From a virus: 20,185 bases of DNA. Location of the stretch: positions 1-20,185 of IMG/VR virus record IMGVR_UViG_3300044613_003214, one strand, 5' to 3'. Positions within the stretch are counted from its first letter, which is position 1; each line of letters begins with the position of its first letter. The position numbers and the translations under genes were made by a program. The notes under the pieces are model-generated. The model made no database searches. It saw only the letters and a list, made by a program, of their open reading frames with translations, and had not been told where the DNA came from. Below, piece after piece: positions 8,655 through 15,237 of the stretch.

Positions 8655-8855
8655 TTAAACTCGCCAAAACCGAACCCCATAAAAGCCGTTATAGACACAA
8701 ACCTTATGGGTCAGCCTAATACCCCTAACCGTTGCCGCTTTGCGTACCTCCCGAGCCAATTCCGTAGTCTTAATAGCCGGAATAAAGAACGTGGCCCCGG
8801 GGGTAAGTAAGTGCCATTCTATGTGGACCAGAGCCCCTTCATTCAGTATTTCCAC
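8655..8855 (-). CDS. Small uncharacterised phage protein ending in GVRFWRV (66 aa)
   Basis: This short gene is the last of the leftward operon and overlaps the 3' end of the primase-helicase gene. No in-frame ATG is available. I chose the GTG at 8855, preceded by AAGGG about ten bases upstream; a TTG start at 8879 would give 74 residues. The protein has a hydrophobic FFIPAI segment, a helical middle (TTELAREVRKAATVRGI) and a terminal GVRFWRV. That pattern recalls small conserved phage proteins, but I cannot name a function. The basic, compact character might suit nucleic-acid or protein binding; this is a guess. The overlap and its position right before the terminator support its being a real gene rather than chance. 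Confidence 0.65.
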   Translation of the reverse strand: MEILNEGALVHIEWHLLTPGATFFIPAIKTTELAREVRKAATVRGIRLTHKVCVYNGFYGVRFWRV

Positions 8856-11643
8856 TTGGCATATACCCTTGCATGTCAAACCCGTCTATCTTCTTGGTAT
8901 CAATAACTAGGGTATTTACGGCTGGAGTATTAAGCTTAGTACCCCTGGCCAACCGCTTTTTGATACCGGCTTGAGCTATCCCGTCCTTCTCTAAAGAGTC
9001 AGCAATCGTTTTATAGGAAGCTTGGCTCTTGGTACACCAGTCCCTAAAATGCTTAGTAGTAATAAACAAAAGCTTGGTGTCCGGTTCGTAGCGGGTTATC
9101 AGTTCTCTATATGGAAGCTGGATCGGTGCCTGCTCTATATGGGTACGGCTGTCAACCTCGCTATTAATTACCAATAGATTCTGGGAATGCTCATTTAAGA
9201 AAATGCCTAGCTGGTCTAGTGGGTTAGCTGCGTTAGGTTTCACAGATCTACTTGCTTGCGCAAAATAGTTTACGGCCCATTTATAGACCGGTCCAGTATC
9301 AATATCATGCAGTCCACACTTCTTAGCAATCAACCCACCTACTAGGGCAACTGCCGCTAGGGCAGAGTAAAAACGCTCCCGCTGGGTTAACCCCGCATCT
9401 GCATCAAATCGAGCCTGTGTATCTTTAATAAGCTCAACAATAGCTTCACGATGTGCTACGACATACTGCAAATAAACTTCTCCGGCAACCCCATAGTTTT
9501 CAAACATCATGCTATAGAGCTCGTCTGTTTCTTCTTTGCTCATGCTGTTATCGCGTGGAATATTAATCTCAACCACACGCATTAGCTCGCCCTCTGGAAA
9601 AGTCTTCATACTATACAAAACGTCATGCACACTGCGGTTACCAGAGGTCCAAAGGATCAAGGCCCAGGTTGTATTGTTGAGGCGCTCGGAATTAGACTGC
9701 GACATCATGCGGTTACGGCCACGCCCTTGCGTACCAATGTAAGCTAAGTTACTAACCTCTTCGTTTGGCATGTTGGTAATCTCGTCAATACAAGCGGGGA
9801 GATTTTGTATCGTGCCCATGCGGTGCATTTTAGATTTAAACGTATCTTGCTCAAGCAACATGGTCTGATCTGGGTGGCCAAAGATGCTGTTAATCATCAT
9901 CTCAATCGTGGTTTTTCCAGTACCCGAACCATCGTCGGTCAGGTGGATCTGTACGCCTTTTAGATTGGTAAAGCGTAACAATGGGGTGCCGAACCCAGCA
10001 AATAAATTAAATGCTCTTGCTTCCATGTTTGGACGCGCATACCAGTTTGCAACCCGTTTCCAATTTTCTAGAGTACCTTTCTTGCCATAGGCAGGGACCA
10101 AATTAATCGTAGAGGAAGAAGGAGGACTATATATAACTTCGCCGGTTTTAATCTCCCTATCCCCAATGACAAACGTGTTTTCACTTGTCCAACCAAACTG
10201 TAGCCTAGACTTCTCTGCGTTATCTATATTTTGCAATTCTTTAACCCACCGTGTTATATATGCCATGATCCCATCCATCTGCTTACTTAATGCTGCTACG
10301 CCTTTTGCGGCAATTACTTCTCTCAATTTATCCTTCGCTAAAACACTAGTCAACGGCACAGAAAATTCTCTAATACCGTCTTTAGGTAAATGCAATTTCA
10401 TCCACACCATTTCACCTAGCTCTGGATCTTCCAAACGTTTAACTACATACAGATCGTTTTCATAGACAAGTACGTCTTCTGATTCTTCTTCATTATCTGG
10501 ATTAGATATGCCCCGTTTATAGACCCCTCCGTTTTTTCCTCTAAAATAGGGGAAGGGGTACTCGGGGATTTCAACAGTGACTTTTGTTCCAAGGGTATCG
10601 TTTTTAACGCTAACAATATTATCTTCTGCAGTTGCTGCAGCGATCTCGGAACCCAAAACAATTGGGGAAGTGATTCTTCCTCTATGAGGACATCCTTCAC
10701 ACCCGTTCGGATTTTTGGATTCAAACTCTGCGCACGAGTGCGGGCCCTTGATATGATCGAGTTTACCTTCTGTAGCCGTGGGTGAGTAGTCGGGATGTTG
10801 ATCTGAAATACGGTGTATAGCTCTGTCTCTATCGTCACAAAATTTAGCAATAGAAAGTCCTGAGAACCATAATGGTTCTGATACGTCGGCTTGATGTGTG
10901 TAAATATAATTAAGCTGCGCACAACCCTTATCTCCTTTCAGCATGATGTTGGCAAATTTAGAAATACGGTTACCCATCAATGCTCTTGTTGCTTCGTCTA
11001 ATGGTCTCTTAGTAGCCGGCATTGCGGTTAGCAAATCGACACCAAGCTTTTCTTTAAACTCCTCAAACTTGACTGGCTTTGACATCAGCATTACTGCAAC
11101 TTTGTATGGCTCTGTCGGGTTCTTAAAATTTAAAGTCTCCGGCACCCGCAAAATACGGGCCGCATCCGCAGTTACTGAAACATCCGCATAAAGTCTTTTA
11201 ATAGCACAAAGCTTTTTAAGTGCCTCAGCAGTAGGCTTCCAATCGTTGTAAGAAATTATTTCCTCAAGGGGCCAATAAGCGTGAATGCCCCGCCCCGAAT
11301 TAACAATGCTCGGTCTTGGTAAACCAGTTGCTTCACAAAATTGCTTTAAACCATTTAATGCTATTGCCTGATTTTCATATTCTTTGCCTTCCCCACAATC
11401 CAAATCCAACCAAAATGACTTAAACCACTTAGCATTCTTTGTAGTCCTACCTTCGTCTGTTTCATATTTAGCACACCCAAAGTATGCGTCATACCCCTGT
11501 TCAACCAGACTATCTACTAGGCTGTCTACCTCTTCGACGGTTCCTACAAATTGTTGCTTCGGGTTCCCTTTTTTAAGTCCTACTACACAGTACAGACCTT
11601 CTGTGGCCAGCACGGTAGAGAGAAAGAGATTCCTTGAGGTCAT
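8839..11643 (-). CDS. Primase-helicase: AEP-like primase fused to DUF927-type ATPase helicase (934 aa)
   Basis: The N-terminal ~200 residues look like an archaeo-eukaryotic primase/prim-pol domain: FWLDLDCG supplies the metal-binding D80 and D82, NSGRGIHAYWP supplies H121, and D160-x2-R163-x2-R166 with a following LNF segment fits the third motif. Cysteines C304, C315 and C318 plus H320 could form a zinc site. From about residue 360 the sequence matches the DUF927 pattern seen in phage and mobile-element helicases. It has Walker A GSGTGKTT (572-579), Walker B ACIDE (D620, E621) and a sensor-like N669 in WTSGNR. It should synthesise primers and unwind DNA at the phage fork, doing the job of T7 gp4 with unrelated domains. 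The ATG at 11643 has only a weak Shine-Dalgarno. The C-terminus overlaps the next gene by 17 nt. Confidence 0.88.
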   Translation of the reverse strand: MTSRNLFLSTVLATEGLYCVVGLKKGNPKQQFVGTVEEVDSLVDSLVEQGYDAYFGCAKYETDEGRTTKNAKWFKSFWLDLDCGEGKEYENQAIALNGLKQFCEATGLPRPSIVNSGRGIHAYWPLEEIISYNDWKPTAEALKKLCAIKRLYADVSVTADAARILRVPETLNFKNPTEPYKVAVMLMSKPVKFEEFKEKLGVDLLTAMPATKRPLDEATRALMGNRISKFANIMLKGDKGCAQLNYIYTHQADVSEPLWFSGLSIAKFCDDRDRAIHRISDQHPDYSPTATEGKLDHIKGPHSCAEFESKNPNGCEGCPHRGRITSPIVLGSEIAAATAEDNIVSVKNDTLGTKVTVEIPEYPFPYFRGKNGGVYKRGISNPDNEEESEDVLVYENDLYVVKRLEDPELGEMVWMKLHLPKDGIREFSVPLTSVLAKDKLREVIAAKGVAALSKQMDGIMAYITRWVKELQNIDNAEKSRLQFGWTSENTFVIGDREIKTGEVIYSPPSSSTINLVPAYGKKGTLENWKRVANWYARPNMEARAFNLFAGFGTPLLRFTNLKGVQIHLTDDGSGTGKTTIEMMINSIFGHPDQTMLLEQDTFKSKMHRMGTIQNLPACIDEITNMPNEEVSNLAYIGTQGRGRNRMMSQSNSERLNNTTWALILWTSGNRSVHDVLYSMKTFPEGELMRVVEINIPRDNSMSKEETDELYSMMFENYGVAGEVYLQYVVAHREAIVELIKDTQARFDADAGLTQRERFYSALAAVALVGGLIAKKCGLHDIDTGPVYKWAVNYFAQASRSVKPNAANPLDQLGIFLNEHSQNLLVINSEVDSRTHIEQAPIQLPYRELITRYEPDTKLLFITTKHFRDWCTKSQASYKTIADSLEKDGIAQAGIKKRLARGTKLNTPAVNTLVIDTKKIDGFDMQGYMPSGNTE

Positions 11644-11679
11644 ACGCTCACATTCTTAAAACAGCTTGTTGTAATAGGC

Positions 11680-11907
11680 TTACGCCAGTTCTTTTATGTA
11701 CTTCTCGATTGCGTTTTCTAAACGCCAGTTAGGGCTGCTTCGTCCGCAAAACCACGCATAAACTGCGGTCCGTGAGACTTCAAAATCTGCTGCTACCTGC
11801 ACCACCGAAACACCTGCTTTGATGCAAGCCCTACCAAGCTTTACCCCCAGCATGTGTCCAGGGGCTGCCTTGTTGGCCCGCACGAGAGAAACTGTATATC
11901 CGTGCAT
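11680..11907 (-). CDS. Small helix-turn-helix DNA-binding protein (75 aa)
   Basis: A helix-turn-helix is predicted around residues 33-57: VSVVQVAADFEVSRTAVYAW followed by FCGRSSPN. This resembles XRE/Cro-like and small phage HTH proteins, with the recognition helix at SRTAVYAWF. A C-terminal amphipathic helix follows. It sits between the ssDNA-binding-like gene and the primase-helicase gene, so it may regulate phage promoters or assist replication initiation; neither is shown by sequence. The ATG at 11907 has no Shine-Dalgarno immediately upstream. Instead a perfect hairpin occupies that position (see 11917-11941), suggesting that translation of this gene is controlled by structure. A start at the internal Met19 is possible but would cut only the non-conserved N-terminus. 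Confidence 0.8.
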   Translation of the reverse strand: MHGYTVSLVRANKAAPGHMLGVKLGRACIKAGVSVVQVAADFEVSRTAVYAWFCGRSSPNWRLENAIEKYIKELA

Positions 11908-11916
11908 AATTTTTAA

Positions 11917-11941
11917 GGGGTGGAGACCACCCCAACCCTTT
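11917..11941 (-). promoter_or_regulatory. Hairpin in the translation-initiation region of the HTH gene
   Basis: On the - strand a 7-bp perfect stem GGGGTGG / CCACCCC (11933-11927 and 11923-11917) with a 3-nt TCT loop lies nine bases before the ATG of the HTH gene. A purine-rich AAAGGG (11941-11936) lies just 5' of the stem. Folding would bring this weak Shine-Dalgarno to about 11 nt from the start codon, as known for T4 genes 25 and 38. Alternatively, the GGGGTGG arm is itself the ribosome site and is sequestered. There is no U-tract, so it is not a standard terminator. Confidence 0.55.
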
Positions 11942-11942
11942 C

Positions 11943-12800
11943 TTATTTACCCCAGTCGTCAAGAATAGCGCTTACATCTTTAGGCGCAGCCTGTTTAGAT
12001 TCCCGTTTTGTGGGCTCTTTTACAGGAGCAGGCTCTTCAACTTTAGCTTTAGGAGCTTCTAGCTTTGCACCATCTAGTTCAGCTGGAGTTGTACCAACAG
12101 CACGTTGTGCATCCGAAGAATTGCTACGGGACTGTACTAAAACAATCTCTTCCTCAGATAAAGGACGGGTTGCTTTGAAGTGTAATTTAGGAGACGAACT
12201 AGCCGTATCAAAACGCATCTCAGTAACCACTTGAGTCACATTTAAACTGTGACCACCTAAGAACTCTGCATAAGGACGAAGACCTAGTTTGCCGTTGTCG
12301 GTATTCCACAAAGAATTGGAAGGGATGGTCAATTGGAATATCTCGCCCTTTTGATCATTCTCAAGTAACACTGCAAGACGACGGCTATATTTACAAGCAC
12401 GGCTACCATTGTTACCAGAACCAGCAATGTTCTGTGGGCAGTCAAGGCAGCGTTTAGCCTGTGGATTTTCTGCTTTTGCATCTGGCGCAGTACCGTCGTT
12501 AGACCAACAGTCTGGTGCAGTTACTGCCTGACCCTCTACGAATTGCTTCGCGTAAAAAGTACGGGAGTCTTTAGGGGCTGCAGCTGCAATAATGACATTC
12601 ATTGCACGTTCTTCGTTTTGTGCAACTTCTTTGCCATCAACCATCATCCGGAATACACCGGCTTTAATAGAAATACGTTTGTTACCACCTGTACCACTTG
12701 CCGCTTTCTTGGCGCCCATCAATGCTTTTGTTGCGTCATCCAAGTCCGCATTGCGGAGGTGGGCTGGAATACCACCTTTAAATAGAGTCATTTCACTCAT
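11943..12800 (-). CDS. Putative ssDNA-binding protein with a four-cysteine segment (285 aa)
   Basis: The core (about residues 40-210) has alternating beta-strand-like segments (KRISIKAGVFRMMVDG, FQLTIPSN, LHFKATRPL) interrupted by a Cys cluster C98, C118, C121 and C136 that could bind zinc. A Pro/Lys/Glu/Ala-rich disordered tail follows, ending in the short acidic/aromatic SAILDDWGK. Core plus flexible tail with an acidic tip is the general plan of phage and bacterial SSBs (T7 gp2.5, T4 gp32), whose tails contact polymerase and helicase. The position beside helicase and primase genes supports this. I cannot prove the OB fold from sequence, so the function is inferred. Translation has a strong signal: AAGGAG six bases before the ATG. 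The upstream gene ends 16 nt away. Confidence 0.65.
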   Translation of the reverse strand: MSEMTLFKGGIPAHLRNADLDDATKALMGAKKAASGTGGNKRISIKAGVFRMMVDGKEVAQNEERAMNVIIAAAAPKDSRTFYAKQFVEGQAVTAPDCWSNDGTAPDAKAENPQAKRCLDCPQNIAGSGNNGSRACKYSRRLAVLLENDQKGEIFQLTIPSNSLWNTDNGKLGLRPYAEFLGGHSLNVTQVVTEMRFDTASSSPKLHFKATRPLSEEEIVLVQSRSNSSDAQRAVGTTPAELDGAKLEAPKAKVEEPAPVKEPTKRESKQAAPKDVSAILDDWGK

Positions 12801-12816
12801 TGTTTTCTCCTTAAAA

Positions 12817-13221
12817 TTAAGATGCTCGTGTTACGGTTACTGTATATCTGCTATCCACATTTAAACCTTCCGGCATAAGATTTGGATGCTCATTAAGAAA
12901 CTCTTGCATAGCTTTGTTTGAAATGCGTTGATGCAACAAATGAAATGCGTCGTGTTCCTTTACAACTTTGTAAAAAGATTCCCAATCGTTAGTCCAAAAA
13001 TTACGACTAATACGACGGGCTACCCTCCCTACATTTGGAACAGAAATATTACCTCCTGCTAGTTCTACACGAGCCAATAGTTCCTGTTCTAAAACTTCTA
13101 ATTGTTCTACCAAATTACGCTTTTCTTCTTTGTGACGTTGTTCCATTGCAGCAATGGCATCGCGTACTTTGATATAGGTCTCAACAACTTTTTCTGTGGT
13201 TACTTCTACTGTTTCAGTCAT
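12817..13221 (-). CDS. Conserved uncharacterised phage protein with N-terminal coiled coil (134 aa)
   Basis: Residues ~8-55 form a charged, Glu/Lys/Arg-rich coiled coil. The remainder contains GRVARRISRNFWTNDWESF, HDAFHLLHQRISNKAMQEFL and GLNVDSRYTVTVTR, a pattern I recognise from conserved hypothetical proteins in many phage replication modules. The overall layout (coiled coil, then a small alpha/beta domain) loosely recalls the Mu Gam-like/host-nuclease-inhibitor family, but I see no firm evidence for that function. A strong Shine-Dalgarno GAGGAGGA (13234-13227) lies six bases before the ATG, and a near-consensus promoter sits just upstream. It is thus the first gene of a likely sub-operon with the ssDNA-binding-like, HTH and primase-helicase genes. 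Confidence 0.82.
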   Translation of the reverse strand: MTETVEVTTEKVVETYIKVRDAIAAMEQRHKEEKRNLVEQLEVLEQELLARVELAGGNISVPNVGRVARRISRNFWTNDWESFYKVVKEHDAFHLLHQRISNKAMQEFLNEHPNLMPEGLNVDSRYTVTVTRAS

Positions 13222-13245
13222 ATTTATCCTCCTCGATAAAATTTT

Positions 13246-13273
13246 ATTTTACACCTTTAGTTAACATTGTCAA
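13246..13273 (-). promoter_or_regulatory. Sigma70-type promoter, TTGACA-N16-TAAAAT
   Basis: On the - strand, a perfect -35 box TTGACA (13273-13268) is followed by a 16-nt spacer and a -10 box TAAAAT (13251-13246, five of six consensus bases). It lies in the 58-nt gap between the helicase gene and the 134-aa gene. The predicted start near 13239 leaves a leader of only about 18 nt, containing the GAGGAGGA ribosome site. It would let host RNA polymerase express the promoter-proximal conserved gene, ssDNA-binding-like protein, HTH protein and primase-helicase independently of upstream genes. Confidence 0.7.
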
Positions 13274-13279
13274 GTGATT

Positions 13280-14827
13280 TTAACTAAGTAGTTCCCCGTA
13301 TAAATCCGTAATTCTGGTATGGATGTCTACTTTGTCTTGCAGCATGCGATATAGTTTCCGCTCTACTTGGCTACCCTGTAAATGAAATACAGTGGTTTTG
13401 TTCTTTTGGCCAGCACGATGTACTCGAGCATTTGCTTGTAGATACGTTTCTACAGACATTACTGGACTCCAATACACAATCGTGTCGGCTGCATGAAGAG
13501 TTACCCCATGGCTAGCTGCTTGTGGTTGAATGACAAGGATCTTAGGGTTTCCACTAGTCTGAAACTTATCAAATATTTCGGTTCGTTTGCCAGCAGATAT
13601 GCCACCATGAATTAGGTCTACCGTATAGTCTTTCTTAAGTTCCTCTGAAACAATCTCAATAGCGTGTCTGTAGGGTACAAATATCAAAACCTTATGGCTG
13701 GCCTCATCAATAACTTCTTGCAGCACCTTAAGCCGATTACTAGCGTCAAATTCGACAATCTCACCAGTATCCGAATACACCGCGCCTCCAGAAAGCTGGA
13801 GTAATTTATTCAAGTTTGCCGCTGCGTTAATGGTGGTAATGGCTTGGCCTCCTGCATGGACTAACATTTCTTTACGCATTAGGTCGTAGTATTTTTGCTG
13901 CTGTGCAGTAAGCGGTACGTCTCGGGTGACGTAAGTCATCTCTGGTAAATCAAGACATTGTTGTTTGGTAAACCGAATGGCCGGTTGCAGTGCAGCATGT
14001 ACAACGTTTTCCGCGTTGGGTTTTGGCACCCACCTAAAGTTGCTAACCTTATACATTACTTGATCTCTAAAAGCCCCCATAAATTTAGGTACTTTTTCAG
14101 GACTAACCAATTTTGCAAGGCCGTAAGCATCAACGGGGGATTGCGCTGCTGGGGTTCCGGTCAACATCCACAACCATGTTTTTTGTGTAATCAAACGAGC
14201 TAATATTTTCCAACGCCGGGTCTGTGGGTTTTTGTAGGCATTTGCTTCGTCAATAACAATTAAATCAAAACCCGCTTTTTCAATATCGTCGGCAATGATT
14301 TCTACACCATCGTAATTAATGATGACAAATTCAGCATCTCCATAAACAATACTTTTTCGTTTATCTCTAGCTCCATAGGCTATATCTACTCTGCGATGCA
14401 TTGCAAATTTAAAAAGGTCTGCGCGCCATGCGCTATCCATAATGGATAAAGGGCAGATAACCAGTACCCGCTTGATAGCCCCAATCTTCATCAAATAGTC
14501 TGCTGCCCAAATTACTGAGCCTGTTTTACCGGTTCCTTGCTCGTTAAAGCAAAACGCTTTGCGGTGCATGGTCAAGAAAGAGGCGGTTGTTTTTTGATGA
14601 TCAAAAGGTTTATATATCCCTTTCCAATCGTAATCTTTAAGAATGGGAGATGGAATGTCTTTAACCCCTAAGTTTTTAAGCACCCTAACTTCTTCTAGGC
14701 CCCAATGAATTAATACCTCGTGATGGTCTACATGGGAAGCAATAATTTTGCTTTTAGGAATTACATTTGTAATACGGCCTGCGTCCCGTACTTTTAGCAA
14801 TAACGCTCGGTTTTCTACTATTTCCAC
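13280..14827 (-). CDS. SNF2/DEAD-like superfamily 2 helicase (515 aa)
   Basis: Both RecA-like lobes of an SF2 (SNF2-type) ATPase are visible: Walker A EQGTGKT (96-102), motif Ia-like VLVICPLSIM (121-130), motif II VIDEAN (191-196), motif III LTGTP (222-226), LIFVPYR in the second lobe (391-397), motif V region ASHGVTLHAAD (438-448) and motif VI QANARVHRAGQ (464-474). Such phage enzymes are thought to remodel or translocate on dsDNA during replication or recombination. Motif II has Asn where DEAD/DEAH/DEGH is usual. The start is GTG at 14827, supported by a GGAG (14836-14833) five to six bases upstream; no better in-frame start is needed because Walker A is ~95 residues in. It follows the HNH-like gene after a structured 131-nt gap. 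Confidence 0.92.
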   Translation of the reverse strand: MEIVENRALLLKVRDAGRITNVIPKSKIIASHVDHHEVLIHWGLEEVRVLKNLGVKDIPSPILKDYDWKGIYKPFDHQKTTASFLTMHRKAFCFNEQGTGKTGSVIWAADYLMKIGAIKRVLVICPLSIMDSAWRADLFKFAMHRRVDIAYGARDKRKSIVYGDAEFVIINYDGVEIIADDIEKAGFDLIVIDEANAYKNPQTRRWKILARLITQKTWLWMLTGTPAAQSPVDAYGLAKLVSPEKVPKFMGAFRDQVMYKVSNFRWVPKPNAENVVHAALQPAIRFTKQQCLDLPEMTYVTRDVPLTAQQQKYYDLMRKEMLVHAGGQAITTINAAANLNKLLQLSGGAVYSDTGEIVEFDASNRLKVLQEVIDEASHKVLIFVPYRHAIEIVSEELKKDYTVDLIHGGISAGKRTEIFDKFQTSGNPKILVIQPQAASHGVTLHAADTIVYWSPVMSVETYLQANARVHRAGQKNKTTVFHLQGSQVERKLYRMLQDKVDIHTRITDLYGELLS

Positions 14828-14958
14828 GTTTTCTCCAAAAGCTTTATATCCTAAAAGTGGTGTCCACTAATAGGGTGTTTTTAGTTGCCGGTCTTTCCCG
14901 GCTGTCAGTCAACTCGTTACCACGTGAGAGGAGGAGGAAAATAACGAGTCAACAAAAA
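14828..14958 (-). promoter_or_regulatory. Structured leader/intergenic region before the helicase gene
   Basis: This 131-nt gap is the longest in the window and has no gene. It holds three inverted repeats: AGTGG/CCACT with a 3-nt loop (14856-14868), GCCGG/CCGGC with a 6-nt loop (14887-14902), and ACTCGTTA (14912-14919)/TAACGAGT (14942-14949) with a 22-nt loop. AGTCAAC is also directly repeated (14907-14913, 14947-14953). On the transcribed (-) strand the third loop contains a pyrimidine run with CCTCCTCCTC, complementary to Shine-Dalgarno sequences. A TATAAA (minus strand, about 14849-14844) could be a -10 box but has only a poor -35. No hairpin has a U-tract on either strand. Regulation of helicase expression is likely; the mechanism is unknown. 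Confidence 0.5.
14833..14836 (-). promoter_or_regulatory. Shine-Dalgarno fixing the GTG start of the helicase gene
   Basis: On the - strand, TTTTGGAGAAAAC directly precedes the GTG at 14827-14825. GGAG at this spacing is a good ribosome-binding site and decides in favour of the non-ATG start. The sequence GGAGAAAAC is also part of the ribosome site of the ssDNA-binding-like gene (minus strand, 12810-12802). Confidence 0.65.
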
Positions 14959-15237
14959 CTATTTCTTGCGTTCTCTCTTACTTACTTCTGAAACTAAATT
15001 GCGTTTTGCATCTCTTTTAAAAGAACGGTTTTTACTAGCGCTTTCAACTTTAACTCCGTCCCCATTTACACCGCCCTTATCAAATGCTTTGACGTGGGAT
15101 ACATCCATGCCATCGCCTTTATGCACTTTGCCTTCTTTTGATAATTGGCGTCTGGCTTTATTTCGTTGGGCGCGTTTTTTCTTCTGCTCTTCCGTGCCTT
15201 GGTATGTAGCATATTCCCGTTTGTAATCTCTAGCCAT
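14959..15237 (-). CDS. HNH-like small basic nuclease-family protein (92 aa)
   Basis: I start the protein at the ATG at 15237 (MARDYKREYATYQGT), with AGAGG just upstream; extending to 15318 would add 27 residues that read like the shadow of the nuclease C-terminus. It is strongly basic. The pattern KGDGMDVSHVK (residues 40-50) followed by ASKNRSFKR (67-75) matches small phage HNH-like proteins, where His48 would be the first metal-binding histidine and Asn70 lies in the conserved NRSFKR end. The usual central Asn-rich segment is replaced by a Gly/Val-rich stretch, so activity is uncertain. It overlaps the Cas4-like nuclease gene by 8 nt, implying coupled translation and perhaps a joint role in DNA processing. 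Confidence 0.72.
   Translation of the reverse strand: MARDYKREYATYQGTEEQKKKRAQRNKARRQLSKEGKVHKGDGMDVSHVKAFDKGGVNGDGVKVESASKNRSFKRDAKRNLVSEVSKRERKK

Noticed and set aside
10443-10922. A 159-codon - strand frame overlapping the primase-helicase gene
   Set aside because: It runs in a different frame through the Cys cluster and DUF927 start of a strongly supported protein and shows no motif.
11917-11933. GGGGTGG/CCACCCC hairpin as a terminator after the ssDNA-binding-like gene
   Set aside because: On the - strand it is followed by TTAAAAATT and on the + strand by AACCC, without a continuous U-tract; a role in translation of the next gene fits better.
14887-14902. GCCGG/CCGGC hairpin as a terminator
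   Set aside because: It is not followed by a T-run on either strand, so an intrinsic terminator is not supported.
14966-15226. A + strand frame preceded by a strong GAGGAGGAGG purine run
   Set aside because: The purine run is followed by ACG rather than a usual start codon at proper spacing; the first ATG is about 25 bases further on, and the frame is the antisense of the HNH-like gene.
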